Of a DNA stretch of 64,000 nt, positions 44,881 through 55,904 are shown piece by piece. Source of the DNA: Sepioteuthis lessoniana (Eukaryota > Mollusca > Cephalopoda > Myopsida > Loliginidae); assembly GCA_963585895.1 (NCBI GenBank), contig OY757915.1, forward strand, positions 94,811,071 to 94,875,070, written 5' to 3'. How positions within the stretch are numbered: the stretch's first letter is position 1; each line of letters begins with the position of its first letter. The notes below the pieces were generated by a model that saw only the letters and a program-made list of their open reading frames with translations, had not been told where the DNA came from and did no database searches. The position numbers and the translations under genes are program-made.

Positions 44881-45119
44881 AATTGTATTTGTATTTTAAT
44901 GTTTTCTTATGTTCTTATTTTGTTGATAAGGTTATAGAACAAGTTTTAATTAAAATTTAATTAACAAGTTTCCTAAAATGTGCTTTATAAGTCATAAAAT
45001 ATGCTGCTTGGTTAGTCCTGTTTGTTCTTTCTTATCCTGAATAATTGAATCTAGGTATACATGAGATGAGTCACAAATCAGCAAATAACTGACTAATAAT
45101 CAGGAATCAGCTTATATAA

Positions 45120-45440
45120 AAATTACTTAGCTTTGCTGAGTCTGGTACACAGGTCTCAGATTGCTTTCAGTACCTACTGTTCCTTAGTGATCACCTATCC
45201 AAGTACTGAGCAGAATCACTGCTGTTGTACCAAAAAATATGACAAATTGAAACTGGTTAACCATGTGCAAACAAATGAAATACTGCTGATCAAAAATTTT
45301 ACCTACTAAGTATTCATTTAGAAATCTTAGGCTGACTGTATATACATATAACAGAATTTGGTGTTAAATCACCTACAAAGGTTGATATGCCATAAAACCC
45401 AACCAACCAACCAACCAGATTCACTGCTTAAGCAGCTGTG
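45120..45440 (-). mobile_element. F SINE (5S-derived) interrupted by D
   Basis: Left part 45120-45223: tail complement agctttgctgagtctggtac, then gtctcagattgctttcagta and tcacctatccaagtactgag, which match 5S rRNA in antisense. A truncated D fills 45224-45415. The 5S match resumes at 45416 with attcactgcttaagcagc. The repeated cagaatcactgct / cagattcactgct is the 13-bp TSD of that D. Confidence 0.65.
45224..45415 (+). mobile_element. 5'-truncated D in a 5S SINE
   Basis: It contains one second-type unit (aactggttaaccatgtgcaa) and the complete tail acctacaaaggttgatatgc with four caac units. It is flanked by a 13-bp TSD with one mismatch. A short copy with TSD shows that insertion was 3'-end-primed, as for LINE-mobilised elements. 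Confidence 0.75.
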
Positions 45441-45491
45441 AGTCTGGTTGGTTGATGATATAGTGAAATCAACTTCTATATGGTGTATTAC

Positions 45492-45795
45492 ATAGAAGAG
45501 CACTCAGTGAAATGGTTATCGCCTTAGGAAATAAAATAGTGACTCAAGTTCAAGTCTTGGAGGATTTTGCTTGTATTTCACTCTATGATAATGTTTCTCA
45601 ATAAAAAGCCAAAATCCATCTGTTTTCCCACCTGTTATGGTAAATAATATGAGTAAACTGAGGTTTTAGCTTTGGAGTGGCAATCAGTATAGGAAAAGGA
45701 CAACTGAATCCCAAACCAGTTTTATTCTGATTAAAAATTGACCTTGTGTCACGTCTTGCCCGAGAGAAAGGGGTTGAGTAAATACATACTCAAGT
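45492..45795 (+). mobile_element. A-type tRNA SINE
   Basis: A box cagtgaaatggttatcgcc, B box caagttcaagtcttgga, diverged body, tail aaaaattgaccttgtgtcac, and end gggttgagtaaatacatac. Confidence 0.72.
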
Positions 45796-46354
45796 GTATA
45801 CAGTAAAAGCATTTCATCCCTATTATGCAAAAAAAGCACAAAAAAAAAAAAACAAAGAAAGAAATGGTTAAATAGTTCCTGAGTTTTCCTTTATAGCAAC
45901 AACAGTCATCCACAATGATAGTAGCTTCTTTCAGCAGAACAATGTGCCCTGTCACACTGCGCAAGAATAGTTTCAGGAATATGAAGAATTATTCACTATC
46001 ATGCCATGGATCTGCAGATCTCAATCTCCTTAAGCATTTATGGGATGTTTGATGAAAAAAAAATTAATTCTGTAGAATCTCTAGCATACAACTAGAAACA
46101 TTTAAAGGACTTGCTATTAATAGCTTAACACCTGATCCTTAGAGAAAACCTTTAAAAGTTTTTGAGAATTAATGCCAGATCGGGTAATAGATTTTGCGGG
46201 CACATGGAGAAACAATACATGTACTATCAAATATATATGTATACATATATAAAAAAAATACTCTACTCACACACACAATGTATGCTTGTATAAAATATAT
46301 ATAGATATAAATATATATATGCTTAGTTAGGCAGCAAATCATTATCTAAACAAG

Positions 46355-47392
46355 TTTGGTTGAATACTGCAGATTGTTCCTTTTTTTTTTTTTTTTTTAA
46401 TATTCAAGTGAAGATGTTCAAATCTTCTCACTCGTCTTCTTACTTCTGGATCAAGTTGGTAAAGAAAGAACCCTATATTAACCCAAACACTTTTAACCAT
46501 TCCATTTCGCTGGCAATCTTCAGGGGTCATGTTTGATTGTTTTTTTATTTTTGTTTCGTTTTTTATACAAATTATAGATGGGGTTGGTTCATTCTGTTAA
46601 CATGGGTGGTTAGTTATTGAATACGTTTTATATGTTTATACTTGTGGTGAATGCTATTTTATCTATAGGAGTTTTTTTTGTTTTTTTTTTGTAGTTTTTG
46701 CTTCAAGGATTTGTAAACAGATTTTGTTGTTATTTATATATATGATTTTTGTATTGTTAATTAGAATCTGGGGATTTGAGTTTGTCAGTGGCTTTGTTAT
46801 TTTTTGTCATTATATGTTGTTTTATGGCACTTATGTCAGAAAGGTGGTTGGTAAAGCAACGAGAGAATGTGGGTGTTGTATGGCCAATATAGGTATTAGG
46901 TGTAATGTTATTTTCCAAGAAACATTCTTGAAATGGACATGTAAATTGGTTTGAGGTAGGGGAGTTTTGGGGAAGTTTGTGTTATTCTTAACATTAAGGT
47001 TGGATGTTTTAAATTTAGTGTAATTTATAATGAATTTTATTTGTTTTTCGAGGTTCTGTGGGTTTAATGTGTCTGTGTATAATGTTGGTTATTACTTGCT
47101 TGTCTTCTTTATAGTTTTTAAGCATTTGATTCTTGAAGTATAGGTTTATATAATTATATCTATAATTTATATATATATAAAAAAAAACACTGAATAAATG
47201 TAAAACATACTGCAACAAGTGATCTAATATGACCCCTGAAGATGACCAGCAAAATGGTCAAAAGCGCTTGAGCTAATATAGGGTTCTTTCTTTACCAACA
47301 TTACCCAGAAGTAAGAAAACTAGTGAGAAGACTTGAACATCCTTACTTGAAGATTTTAAAAAAGAAATAATCCACAGTATTCAACCAACCCT

Positions 47393-47396
<4 letters not shown>
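46355..47396 (-). mobile_element. Penelope-like element, 5'-truncated
   Basis: Two terminal segments of about 165 bp face each other: 46360-46535 and 47225-47392. They share gttggttgaatact, gttggtaaagaaagaaccct and cttcaggggtcat. Between them the minus strand encodes a linker (KEDKQVITNIIHRHIKPTEPRKT) and a C-terminal domain reading TCPFQECFLENN, NTYIGHTTPTFSR (46883-46897 for NTYIG) and NHLSDISAIKQHIMTK, as in GIY-YIG endonucleases of Penelope-like retroelements. Frameshifts follow. The reverse transcriptase is absent. An inverted terminal copy at the 5' end is a known feature of this class. Confidence 0.75.
46690..47060 (-). pseudogene. GIY-YIG endonuclease remnant (PLE)
   Basis: The minus-strand frame contains the cysteine pair CPFQEC, the YIG half of the GIY-YIG signature, and downstream SPDSN, stop, frameshift, INNTKIIYINNNK and LQILEA. 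The enzyme would nick the chromosomal target. At least two frame disruptions make it inactive. The family is assigned by motif order only. Confidence 0.7.
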
Positions 47397-47451
<55 letters not shown>

Positions 47452-47466
47452 GTGTGTGTGTGTGTG
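47394..47466. repeat. (AT)n(GT)n microsatellite
   Basis: About 55 bp of pure AT followed by about 17 bp of GT, directly at the outer end of the Penelope-like element. Confidence 0.95.
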
Positions 47467-47469
47467 TTT

Positions 47470-48004
47470 ATAAACACATAAAAACATACATGTAGACAAA
47501 TACATAAACCTACACATATATACACTCTCACTTTCTTTTATATCTATATTCATACATGCAGACACACATATACTTGAGAAGATAATCAATTAGGTAGATA
47601 AGAGAGGAAGTAATCAATTTAATGGCTGATGGGTTTTTCATTGTTTTTCTCTGAACCAATAATGAAGTTGTTTTGCCTTTTTCTAACAAAGCAATCAATT
47701 TGGAAACAAATCAAAATCTTTTATCTACTCACATTTCCTGATTTGATAAATGTCCTCATCTTTTTAAAGTAAAAAGATTCAAACTATTTAGCACCACATT
47801 TCTTTTTTTTTTTTTTTTTTTTCCTTATGCATCATTTTCTTAATCAAAATTACTCAGAAATATGAACATTTTTTCAATACTTGGATTATACCATATTAAA
47901 AAGGGGTATTAACACATTTGCTCCTACCTTATATAATGGCATCTGTGTTTTTGTTAGAGTTACCATAAGAAATGACTACATAAGATTACAAACTTTTCTC
48001 TTTT
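47470..48004. other. unannotated AT-rich sequence
   Basis: Poly-T run near 47800-47822. No family recognised. Confidence 0.35.
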
Positions 48005-48222
48005 GAGTGACTCCTTGTAATGTAGGGGCTAACATCTGCACTGCAACATTGTTATAACTAAGTTCAAACTCCAGTTGCCCTGTTATGTTCACTTTTGGAC
48101 TAATACCCATGGGAGAAGTATGAACCCCTTTATCCACCCCAGCTACAGGTTAATTAGTACAAATACTGGCTTTGGCATTACATAATCCCTGAAGGTTGAT
48201 ATGTCATTGAATTAAGAAATCA
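48005..48222 (+). mobile_element. B SINE
   Basis: Head ttgtaatgtaggggctaaca (A box mutated) and B box aagttcaaactccagtt. Body cttttggactaatacccatg, ccagctacaggttaattag, and tail ccctgaaggttgatatgtca. Confidence 0.75.
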
Positions 48223-48671
48223 AACTTTTTTCCTTCTGAAGACCGTGTTCCTGTGCTTGAAATGTTCAGCACATTTCCTCAGGCTATGGCAATGCAAGGC
48301 ATTGAAATAGCATGGTTGTTTCATTAGATTCATTGATGGAATCTGGATGCCGTTGCACTGATTTGTCAGATAAGAGATTACTAATTTATTCTGGTAAATC
48401 AAATTAGATTTATTAAACAAAGAATAGAGCTACTGTGAAATCTTTTATACTGGCTTTGTTTTCCCCAAATAAGGACATGTGATACAATACCCAAATAAGG
48501 ATATGTGATTTTAATGCTGTCCAAATTTTAAAAAATATCTTAGTGATATTTAATGTAACAGTAACTTTTTTAATTGATCTAGCAGCCGTTTTCTGTCTTA
48601 GACTTGAGCATATGTTATAGAAATTCAAGTTTGATATACTAAATTCAGTATTTTTAAGATGCTTTGATTTG

Positions 48672-48740
48672 GCTTCTTTGTTTAATGGCATATCAGCCTT
48701 TGTGGATTATTTAATACTAAAGCCATGCTTGTAGAATACC
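48672..48740 (-). mobile_element. B or D tail fragment
   Basis: Complement of the shared tail (aatggcatatcagcctttgt) followed by aaagccatgcttgtaga, which favours a 5'-truncated B. Confidence 0.5.
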
Positions 48741-48751
48741 AATAGGTTAAG

Positions 48752-48815
48752 TAAGTTTGCCAACCATAGTCGAGGGTAATGCGAAGGCTCCCTTTTCAAT
48801 AGCTACTATACCAAA
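48752..48815 (-). mobile_element. C SINE, 3' end only
   Basis: Complement of the C terminus (ccaaccatagtcgagggtaa, aggctcccttttcaatagct). It is cut off by the hAT-like element a few bases further. Confidence 0.65.
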
Positions 48816-48826
48816 ATGTTAGATAT

Positions 48827-49362
48827 CAGTGGCGACTCTAGCCTATTTTTGCTATTCGTGCCCCCCCGCCCTCTGTCAACTTCAGTTCCCAACCCGTGAT
48901 CCGTGGACCCAAAGTAAGTCATCATAGTTGCTATTGCGTGATTCTCCATTGTATAGCATAGATTGACAAACGTACCTTGCATGGTGTTTTTTTTTTGTAA
49001 ACAATCAAGATACTATATAATTTGTAGTCTTGTTAATACAGTAGATAAGGTAATTTTTTTTCCTTTCAAAAGTATAGAAGAAAGAAGAAGATGTTCATTA
49101 CTATGACGAGAAAAATATGTTTATTAGAATAAAGAAACTGATGTCAATATACACAGACACAGCTAGTAGTTTCAATTTCGCTTAAAATAAAGATTATTTG
49201 TTGAAAATGTATTCAAATAAATTTTAGTTACAGAATGTAATATATGCAACATTCATTAAAGAAATAGACATCTGTTAGTGAAAAAACGAATTAAAACACG
49301 CAGTTTAACCAACATTTACCATAGCGATGATGATGACGTCGGCGAGGGCTCTAATCTGCTAT

Positions 49363-49406
<44 letters not shown>

Positions 49407-49825
49407 CCTCTTCCCAAGAAATCTATCAGCAGGCACAACGTGCTAAAATTTTTGAGCACGAAGTTAGGGTTGCTCTTGCAGCCAAAAGCGGATTTCTCTA
49501 ACATTACTGTTATTATAAGGGTCTAGTGCCTGGCACGGATAGCGCATTCAACATTATAGCCGATTTTATGGGATGTTCAATGAATCTGACGGTGGCCAGA
49601 CAAAGACCATCCGTTCATAACAGCATCGTTGTATTATTCCCAGATATATTTATGAACTTTTGGCTACTTAGTTATCGAAACATGAATAGATACGTAATTT
49701 AATTGAGATCAGACTAAGTATGTTTGCTTGAAATTAATGGATGATTTTTAATCCATTTTGAATAACATTGACCGAGTTATTGGTCGTGCCGGGCACGAGT
49801 AGCACTTGTCCCGTCTCCGCCCCTG
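48827..49825. mobile_element. non-autonomous hAT-like element
   Basis: Left terminus cagtggcgactctagc and right terminus the complement of caggggcggagacggg form imperfect TIRs of the CAGNGGCG type seen in hAT transposons. The 8 bp outside (ttagatat and atatatat) match at six positions, a plausible hAT TSD. Subterminal ttcgtgccccc and the complement of gtgccgggcacgag also pair. The 999-bp interior has no transposase, only a CT microsatellite and unique AT-rich DNA. Confidence 0.65.
49362..49398. repeat. (CT)n microsatellite
   Basis: CT tract of about 37 bp inside the hAT-like element. Frames rich in L/S or R/E through it are artefacts. Confidence 0.95.
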
Positions 49826-49972
49826 ATATATATATGTATATATACACACACACACATGTAGAAGACAGGCTCATGCATACCCACATACTCATATAAACAT
49901 ACTCTATATAAACACACAAAAACATATATTCAGACATATGTACTAAAACACAAATGTAAACTCTCACTCACT

Positions 49973-50008
<36 letters not shown>

Positions 50009-50030
50009 CAACACACACACACACACAGAT
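49973..50030. repeat. (AT)n(AC)n microsatellite
   Basis: AT tract followed by interrupted CACACA. Confidence 0.9.
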
Positions 50031-50039
50031 ACCTTGCTT

Positions 50040-51035
50040 GAGAAAATAACATGATGCAACAAAACTTACTTTTTCTTGTTCCTAACCAGAAAGTGTTAAA
50101 TCCCAATTGCTTGTCTAAGGTCAATGGAAAAGACTTTTTTTTTTTCTTAAAGGTTTGCTTTTGTGACCTGGGTAATGAAAATTCCCAATTTTTCCAGAAC
50201 ATTTCAGTTAGATTCAGTACTGAGTCGCTGATAGTGAAATTTCTAGAACTTAAGAAAAAATTTTGTTCACTTATGTTTAACTTTAGCATCAATACATGTA
50301 AATTTTGATTCATATGTTGTTATATTCAGAACTTATGAAAATGTGTAAATTTGTCTGCTTTTGCACAGAAAATGGGTTAATTTGTAAATTTCATTATTCA
50401 GTGCACAAATGCAAAGCTTGAAGGAAACAATAGCTATTTTTTATACTTTTACAACTTTAGCAATTAAGAAATAACACATACTATCCAGGAACAAAATTTG
50501 TGCTGTATAATTCAATCAATTAGGTTGAAAAGAAGGGAAGTAATCAATTTAATAAATGTTGATTATAAACAAAGAGAAAAGAAAACTTCTTCATTCACTC
50601 TGATTTTATCAGTTTGATTAAAAAATTGATTTTCGTCTTTAGCCCAAGAAAATATATAAAATATATGATGAGGGTCCTTGTAATGAAAAATAATGTAGAC
50701 TGCTGACATAGAGGGGTTCAAAACTATCAATATGGCCCCAAACACCATGAGATGATGAGATCACTCAGGAAATTAAAAATCCCTACAGTGTCATGATCAG
50801 GAGTTGATTGAGTATGATGGTTGAAAGTAAGAATTATATTTGAGGAAATAAACTGTAGACTTCATATAGGTTTTAACATTTGAGATATACTTGAAATATA
50901 ACCAAAGAATAAACTGAATTAGAAAAAAACTGAAAATTTATAACAAGAATCTGCAAAGAAACACTGCTTATTCTGTCAGCAGGACCGAGAATATACCCAA
51001 TACGTCTTTTGCTAAGAAGTAAGATCTATCCCCTA
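50040..51035. other. unannotated AT-rich sequence
   Basis: No gene or family recognised. Opposing 85- and 113-codon frames at 49972-50313 are low-complexity shadows. Confidence 0.35.
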
Positions 51036-51103
51036 CAGTATTCTGGTTTGGTTATGCTTCATGCCATATCAACCCTTGTAGATTACTTAATGCCAAATCC
51101 TCA

Positions 51104-51137
<34 letters not shown>

Positions 51138-52015
51138 TATTCGGTCCAGTTAAACCAGAGTTGGGAGTAATTCCTTCAGGACAAGAAAATCATTCAAAAG
51201 CTGAACATTTAAATTTTTCTGGTAGAGAGCTCAATGTAACTAATATTACAGAGCAATACTTTCTTTAAAGAAACACAAAACAGGATGGAAATAAATTTAT
51301 AATCCTAAAATAACCGGTCTTTGGTTTTTCTTTAAAGAAAATATATATATAAAATAAATTGATTTGTAAACATTTTGTTGATAACAACATTTAACAGGAA
51401 TTTAAATTAACCATTTAAGTATTGCTATATAACAATCACAATTTAACATCACTAAGTTGTTTGCACATAGTTTGAAGGTGGTTTCATCTTTAAATGGGTT
51501 AGAACTAATTTGGTTTTATGGTGATGGCGTATCAACCATTATAAGTTATTTAATGCCAAATCCACTTTATACATATATTAAATATATAATTGGTAAACAG
51601 ATTTTGTTGATAACATTTTTAAATGGGCCTAACTCATTCTTTTACACACAGTTCAATGGTTCCAAGTATTCCTATGTATCCCTAACCACTGAATTAAATA
51701 TCAGTCTTTTGTTTACACACAGTTGAATGATCAAACAGTTCAATTTAGCATACATCATTTGTTTGCGCTTAGTTTAAATGTCAAACAGTTCTATTTGATC
51801 CATAGATTGGATCCTATCAGTTGCTACCTCTCCGGACCAGAGTGGACCTGGGGGCAATGGCAATGAAGGGGTACTCCGCATTCCCCAAAGCTTCAGCATT
51901 ACTGGAACCTCACCATCAGATTGTTTAGCGTCATATCAGAACACTCATTGTTGGGAGGGGATCTTACATCTCTGTAGAGATGCAGTCACTGTAAAATACA
52001 ACCTCAGTCAGCTGG
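51036..52015 (-). mobile_element. D element with two tails
   Basis: The first tail complement (catgccatatcaacccttgt, 51060) is followed by an AT tract at 51112-51136 and unrelated sequence. A second tail (tggcgtatcaaccattataa, 51526) begins a full copy: second-type repeats, ctatcagttgctacctctcc, cactggaacctcaccat-like body, and head complement gatgcagtcactgtaaaata. These are probably two insertions. Confidence 0.7.
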
Positions 52016-52299
52016 ACAGATGGGTGTTCTGGGTACGACGCTAAACTCAATCTATTGGTTCATAGTAAATAGAAGTTTTAATTATCTACCAATGATTATC
52101 ATTAGTTACTTGAAACCATACAATTACTAGTACAAAAAGATATGACTTGAGTATTAAATAACCCAATAAGGGTTGACATGCCCTAAAACCAAACAACCAA
52201 TCAAGGCTCTTCTCAGAGCTCATCAGCAACATCCTTCTCATTAGAAATTTCAAATATTAAAAAGATTTTTTTTTTAATAATATTTTATTGAGGTTTTCA

Positions 52300-52450
52300 C
52301 TTTTGTTGTTATTCTATTTTTCTTTCTTTCTCCACCTTCTTTCTTTCTTTCTCCACCTTCTTTCTTTCTTTCATTTTCTTTATCATTCCTTCCATTCTTC
52401 CTTCTGTCTCTTTATGCCTACTCTCTTTCCTTCTGCTACCATCTCATTGA
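52300..52450. repeat. CTTT/CT-rich tract
   Basis: Polypyrimidine sequence with tandem copies of tttctttctttctccacctt (two adjacent, 52319-52360). Confidence 0.75.
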
Positions 52451-52959
52451 TTTTCTCTTAGATTTTTCTTAAGGTTTCTCTCTTTAGCACTTATCCTATA
52501 GACAACTATTCTGAAAGTCTTCACACTGGTCAGATTTCACACCTTGAAAACTTAATAAATTGAATCTTTATCTTGACCCTCCATTTTCTTCTCAAGCCTT
52601 AATATTCTTTGACTTCCAATCCTGAAAATAACATTTTACTCCATGAACATGGCAGGTAACTGTCAGTGTCATTACTTCCACCCAAAAGAATATACTGATG
52701 TATGATAGAAGATAAGATGACCTGAATCTATAGAGTATAAAGCTCTTTGTGACAACTGTCAAGTGATATGATTTGAGTCATGCAAATTGAATTAGTTACT
52801 GGAGGTCTTCATTTATAATATTTTATTGACAACATTATTTATAAAAGATTAAAGCATCTTGGAAGAATGAATTTTAACAAAATCAATAACAAATTAACAA
52901 ACATATAGTGTATCCTACTCGGAACATTTTTATATTAATATCATGTGACCTGTAAACCT

Positions 52960-53522
52960 CTTGCCCAGTCAGCTGGGGCTGTAGAATACACTGACTGCAC
53001 CTCTGCAGAGGGGTAAGACGAGTGTCCTGGATATGACACTAAACAATCTGATGGTGAGGTTACAGCAGTGCTGGAGCTTTCGGGAATGCGGAGCACCCCT
53101 TCATTGCCATCGCTCCCAGGTCCACTCTTGCCCGGAGTGGTAGCACCTGATAGGGTCCTATCTATGGGTTAAATAGAACTAACAGCATACTTATGCTAAA
53201 ATGAATTGTTTGAGTAAACTGAATCGCTTGAAATAGAGATGTTTTTGACAATTAAATTGTACCTACATTTAAACTGCATGCTTATGCTTAACTGAATTAT
53301 TTGAAATAGAACTGTTTTTTGACATTAAAACTGTATTTACACTTAACTGAATTGTTACATATAACTGCTTGAATAGTTTGTAATGGAAATGTTTTTGACA
53401 ATTAAACTGTGTACTGTGTACTTATGCTCAACTGAATTGTTTTAAATAGAACATAAAAATGGATTTGGTGTTAAATAACCTACAAAGGTTGATATGCCAT
53501 AAAACCCAACAAACCAAACCAA
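52960..53522 (+). mobile_element. D element, complete with TSD
   Basis: Head gcccagtcagctggggctgt, body tgtcctggatatgacacta and tggagctttcgggaatgcgg, tagcacctgatagggtccta. An array with about seven unit cores follows, then tail acctacaaaggttgatatgc and aaacccaacaaaccaaacc. The 12-bp repeats acctgtaaacct (52948-52959 and 53523-53534) flank it. The body is close to consensus, so the insertion looks young. Confidence 0.9.
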
Positions 53523-53534
53523 ACCTGTAAACCT

Positions 53535-54175
53535 GTTGGATTCCTGTTGTAGCAGCAATCCATGATGATACCGATGCTTCTCTTTAGGAAGGAGTGAATA
53601 TATCTAATTAACATTTCATAGTTAAAAACATTATATCAAGAATTTGGATAATCTAAAAATGATGTTCAGCACAAATGCAGACCCCCACCAAATTATCATT
53701 CAGTTGAAAATTTAACTGGAAATATACAGGTAGAGTTTGGTCAATTTTTTTTTTATCTGAAAAATAAACCTTGTACTGAATTTGTTTTTGTGAAGAGGTA
53801 AATAAGTGCTAGGATCAGTACCTAGTATCTGTTTTGTTCCTCAGCATTTCTGTCGAGTATCTCTGAATTATTTGTAAACACTATGAATAAATTACATACA
53901 CTATATATATATACACACACACACTCACACTAGACAAATCTTGAATCCATTGTGCTTAATTTTTAAAGTGGTCCATGATGATAATGATCCTTCTCTTCAG
54001 CATTTCATAGTTATATCAAGAATTTGCATAATCCAAAATGATTTTCAACATATATGCAGACCCCACCAAATTGGACTGGAATTCACTTTATTATTTTTTT
54101 TAGATCTGATTAAACGTTTTGCTTAAATAAAATCTTGGCAATTTTTACTGGATTATGATCAAATACACAAAATGA
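53535..54175. other. unannotated sequence with a local duplication
   Basis: Two similar stretches, 53560-53730 and 53960-54080 (both with tatatcaagaatttg, gcagacccccaccaaatt-like sequence), suggest a diverged duplication of unknown origin. Similar text occurs near 2950-3070 (tccatgattatattgatgct). It could be a further, unnamed repeat. Confidence 0.4.
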
Positions 54176-54480
54176 GAAGGTACACTTAGAGCAATAGTTA
54201 TTGTCTTAGGATATGGAATTGACTGACAACATTCAAATCCTGAATGGGGCTCTTGACATTTCACTTTGTACTAATGCCCTTGAGAAAGACATGAATGCAT
54301 CTATTCTTCTCTCAGTTATGGGTATATAGTAGGACAAAATGGGTTCTTTAGCCTTGGTTAAGCAACCAGTCTAGGAGAAGGAAAACTAAATTGAGACCAG
54401 CTTTCCTCCACTTAAAAATTGATCTTATGTCACATCTTGACCATGAAAGAGGGGTTGAGTAAATGCATATACACAATGAG
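54176..54480 (+). mobile_element. A-type tRNA SINE
   Basis: Head ttagagcaatagttattgtc, B-box-like aacattcaaatcctgaa, body ccttgagaaagacatgaatg, tail taaaaattgatcttatgtca, and end gggttgagtaaatgcatat. Confidence 0.72.
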
Positions 54481-54489
54481 AATTATAGT

Positions 54490-55390
54490 TTAGGTTTTTT
54501 GATTTAATGACATATCAAACCCTGATTTATGCCAAATATAATACATGTATTATATATAATTTTTAAGTGAATAATTTCTTGATAACATTATTTTTTAGAT
54601 GAGCCAGAACTCATTTTTTTACACAAAGTTAAATGGTTTAAAGCATTATTATTTGTTGTTTGCACAAGTTAAATGGTTTCAAGTATTGCTACTTAAAACT
54701 AGTTGTATTTGCATATTGCTATCTAATACTAATGATTCAATACAATATTAATCATTTATTTGTACACAGTTAAATGATTGCAAGTATAGTAAATCTATAT
54801 AAATAAAAATGTAAATGTTTATTACTAATCGATAATCTCCAGTTTTATACCACTAATTGGTTTAAAATTTTCTGAGAGTATTTTATTCGAATTCAGGAGT
54901 GTTTTTATATACTTGATATCCAAAAATCTATATAAATAAAAATGTAAATGTTTGTTACTAACCGATAATCTCCAGTTTTATACCACTAATTGGTTTAAAA
55001 TTTTCTGAGAGTATTTTATTCGAATTCAGAAGTGTTTTTATATACTTATAATCCAAGTATTGGAAAATTAAACATATTAGAAACAGGCATTTTCTTCTTT
55101 TTTTTTTTTCCATTTAAACAAACTGAGCCACAGCAACGGGTGGCCGGGTACAGCTAGTGATTAAATATTTCTATTTGACTCATAGCTGGAACCCTAGCAA
55201 GTATTAACTCTTCAGATGAGAGTGGACCTGGAAGTAATGGCAATGAAAAGTTACTCAACATTCCCCAAATCTCCAGCATTACTGTCAGATGCAGTTTAAT
55301 ATCATATCCAGGACCCTTGCTGGTGGGGATGTCTTGCCTCTCTGAAAAGATGCAGTTGGTGTATTCTAGATCTCCAGCTTACTGGGCTAT
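54490..55390 (-). mobile_element. D element interrupted by a Helitron
   Basis: Tail complement (atgacatatcaaaccctgat) and second-type units to 54793. Helitron at 54794-55157. Then ttctatttgactcatagctgg, the body complement and the head complement agatgcagttggtgtattct. The array is otherwise ordinary. Confidence 0.78.
54794..55157 (+). mobile_element. non-autonomous Helitron with doubled 5' end
   Basis: The 5' terminus TCTATATAAATAAAAATG is preceded by A; the 3' terminus CTAG is followed by T, the A/T insertion rule of Helitrons. Ten bases before CTAG is a hairpin with stem gccac/gtggc (55127-55131 and 55140-55144), the expected 3' signal. A second 5' terminus begins at 54927, and 54794-54926 and the next 133 bp are near-identical. 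No Rep/helicase is encoded. Confidence 0.85.
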
Positions 55391-55394
55391 GGTT

Positions 55395-55467
55395 TTTAGT
55401 TGGATTAGCTTTATGGCATATCAACCTTTGTTAGTTATTCAAAGCCAAATTCTGTTATATATATATA

Positions 55468-55501
<34 letters not shown>

Positions 55502-55870
55502 CAAAGCTTGTTAGTAACATTTTTAAATTTGTTTGCATACAATTAAGTGGCTTCTAGTATTGTTATTTATTGTTTGCACGCAGTTAAATGGTTTCCATGA
55601 TTGCTAATAGTTCTTTTTGCACAATGGTTTCAAGTATAAATAGTTCTATTTGATCTACAGATGGGACCCTAACATGTACTACCAGTCTGAGTCAAAGTGG
55701 ACCTGGGAGTAATGGCAATGAAGGAGTATTTCACCTTTCCCAAAGTTCAAAAACTGAAGCCTTACCATTAGATGCAATTTAGTATCATATCCAGGACACT
55801 CAGCTGGTGGTCTTGACCCTCTGAAGAGATGCAGTTGGTATATTCTACCAACCCAGCCAACTGGACTATG
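55395..55870 (-). mobile_element. D element
   Basis: Tail complement ttatggcatatcaacctttg, a TA/TG microsatellite (55459-55502), second-type units, body complement accctaacatgtactacca and ctgggagtaatggcaatgaa, and head complement gcagttggtatattctacc. Confidence 0.78.
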
Positions 55871-55904
55871 AAAATTTTAAATTTAGTAATATATAGAGAT
55901 ATTT

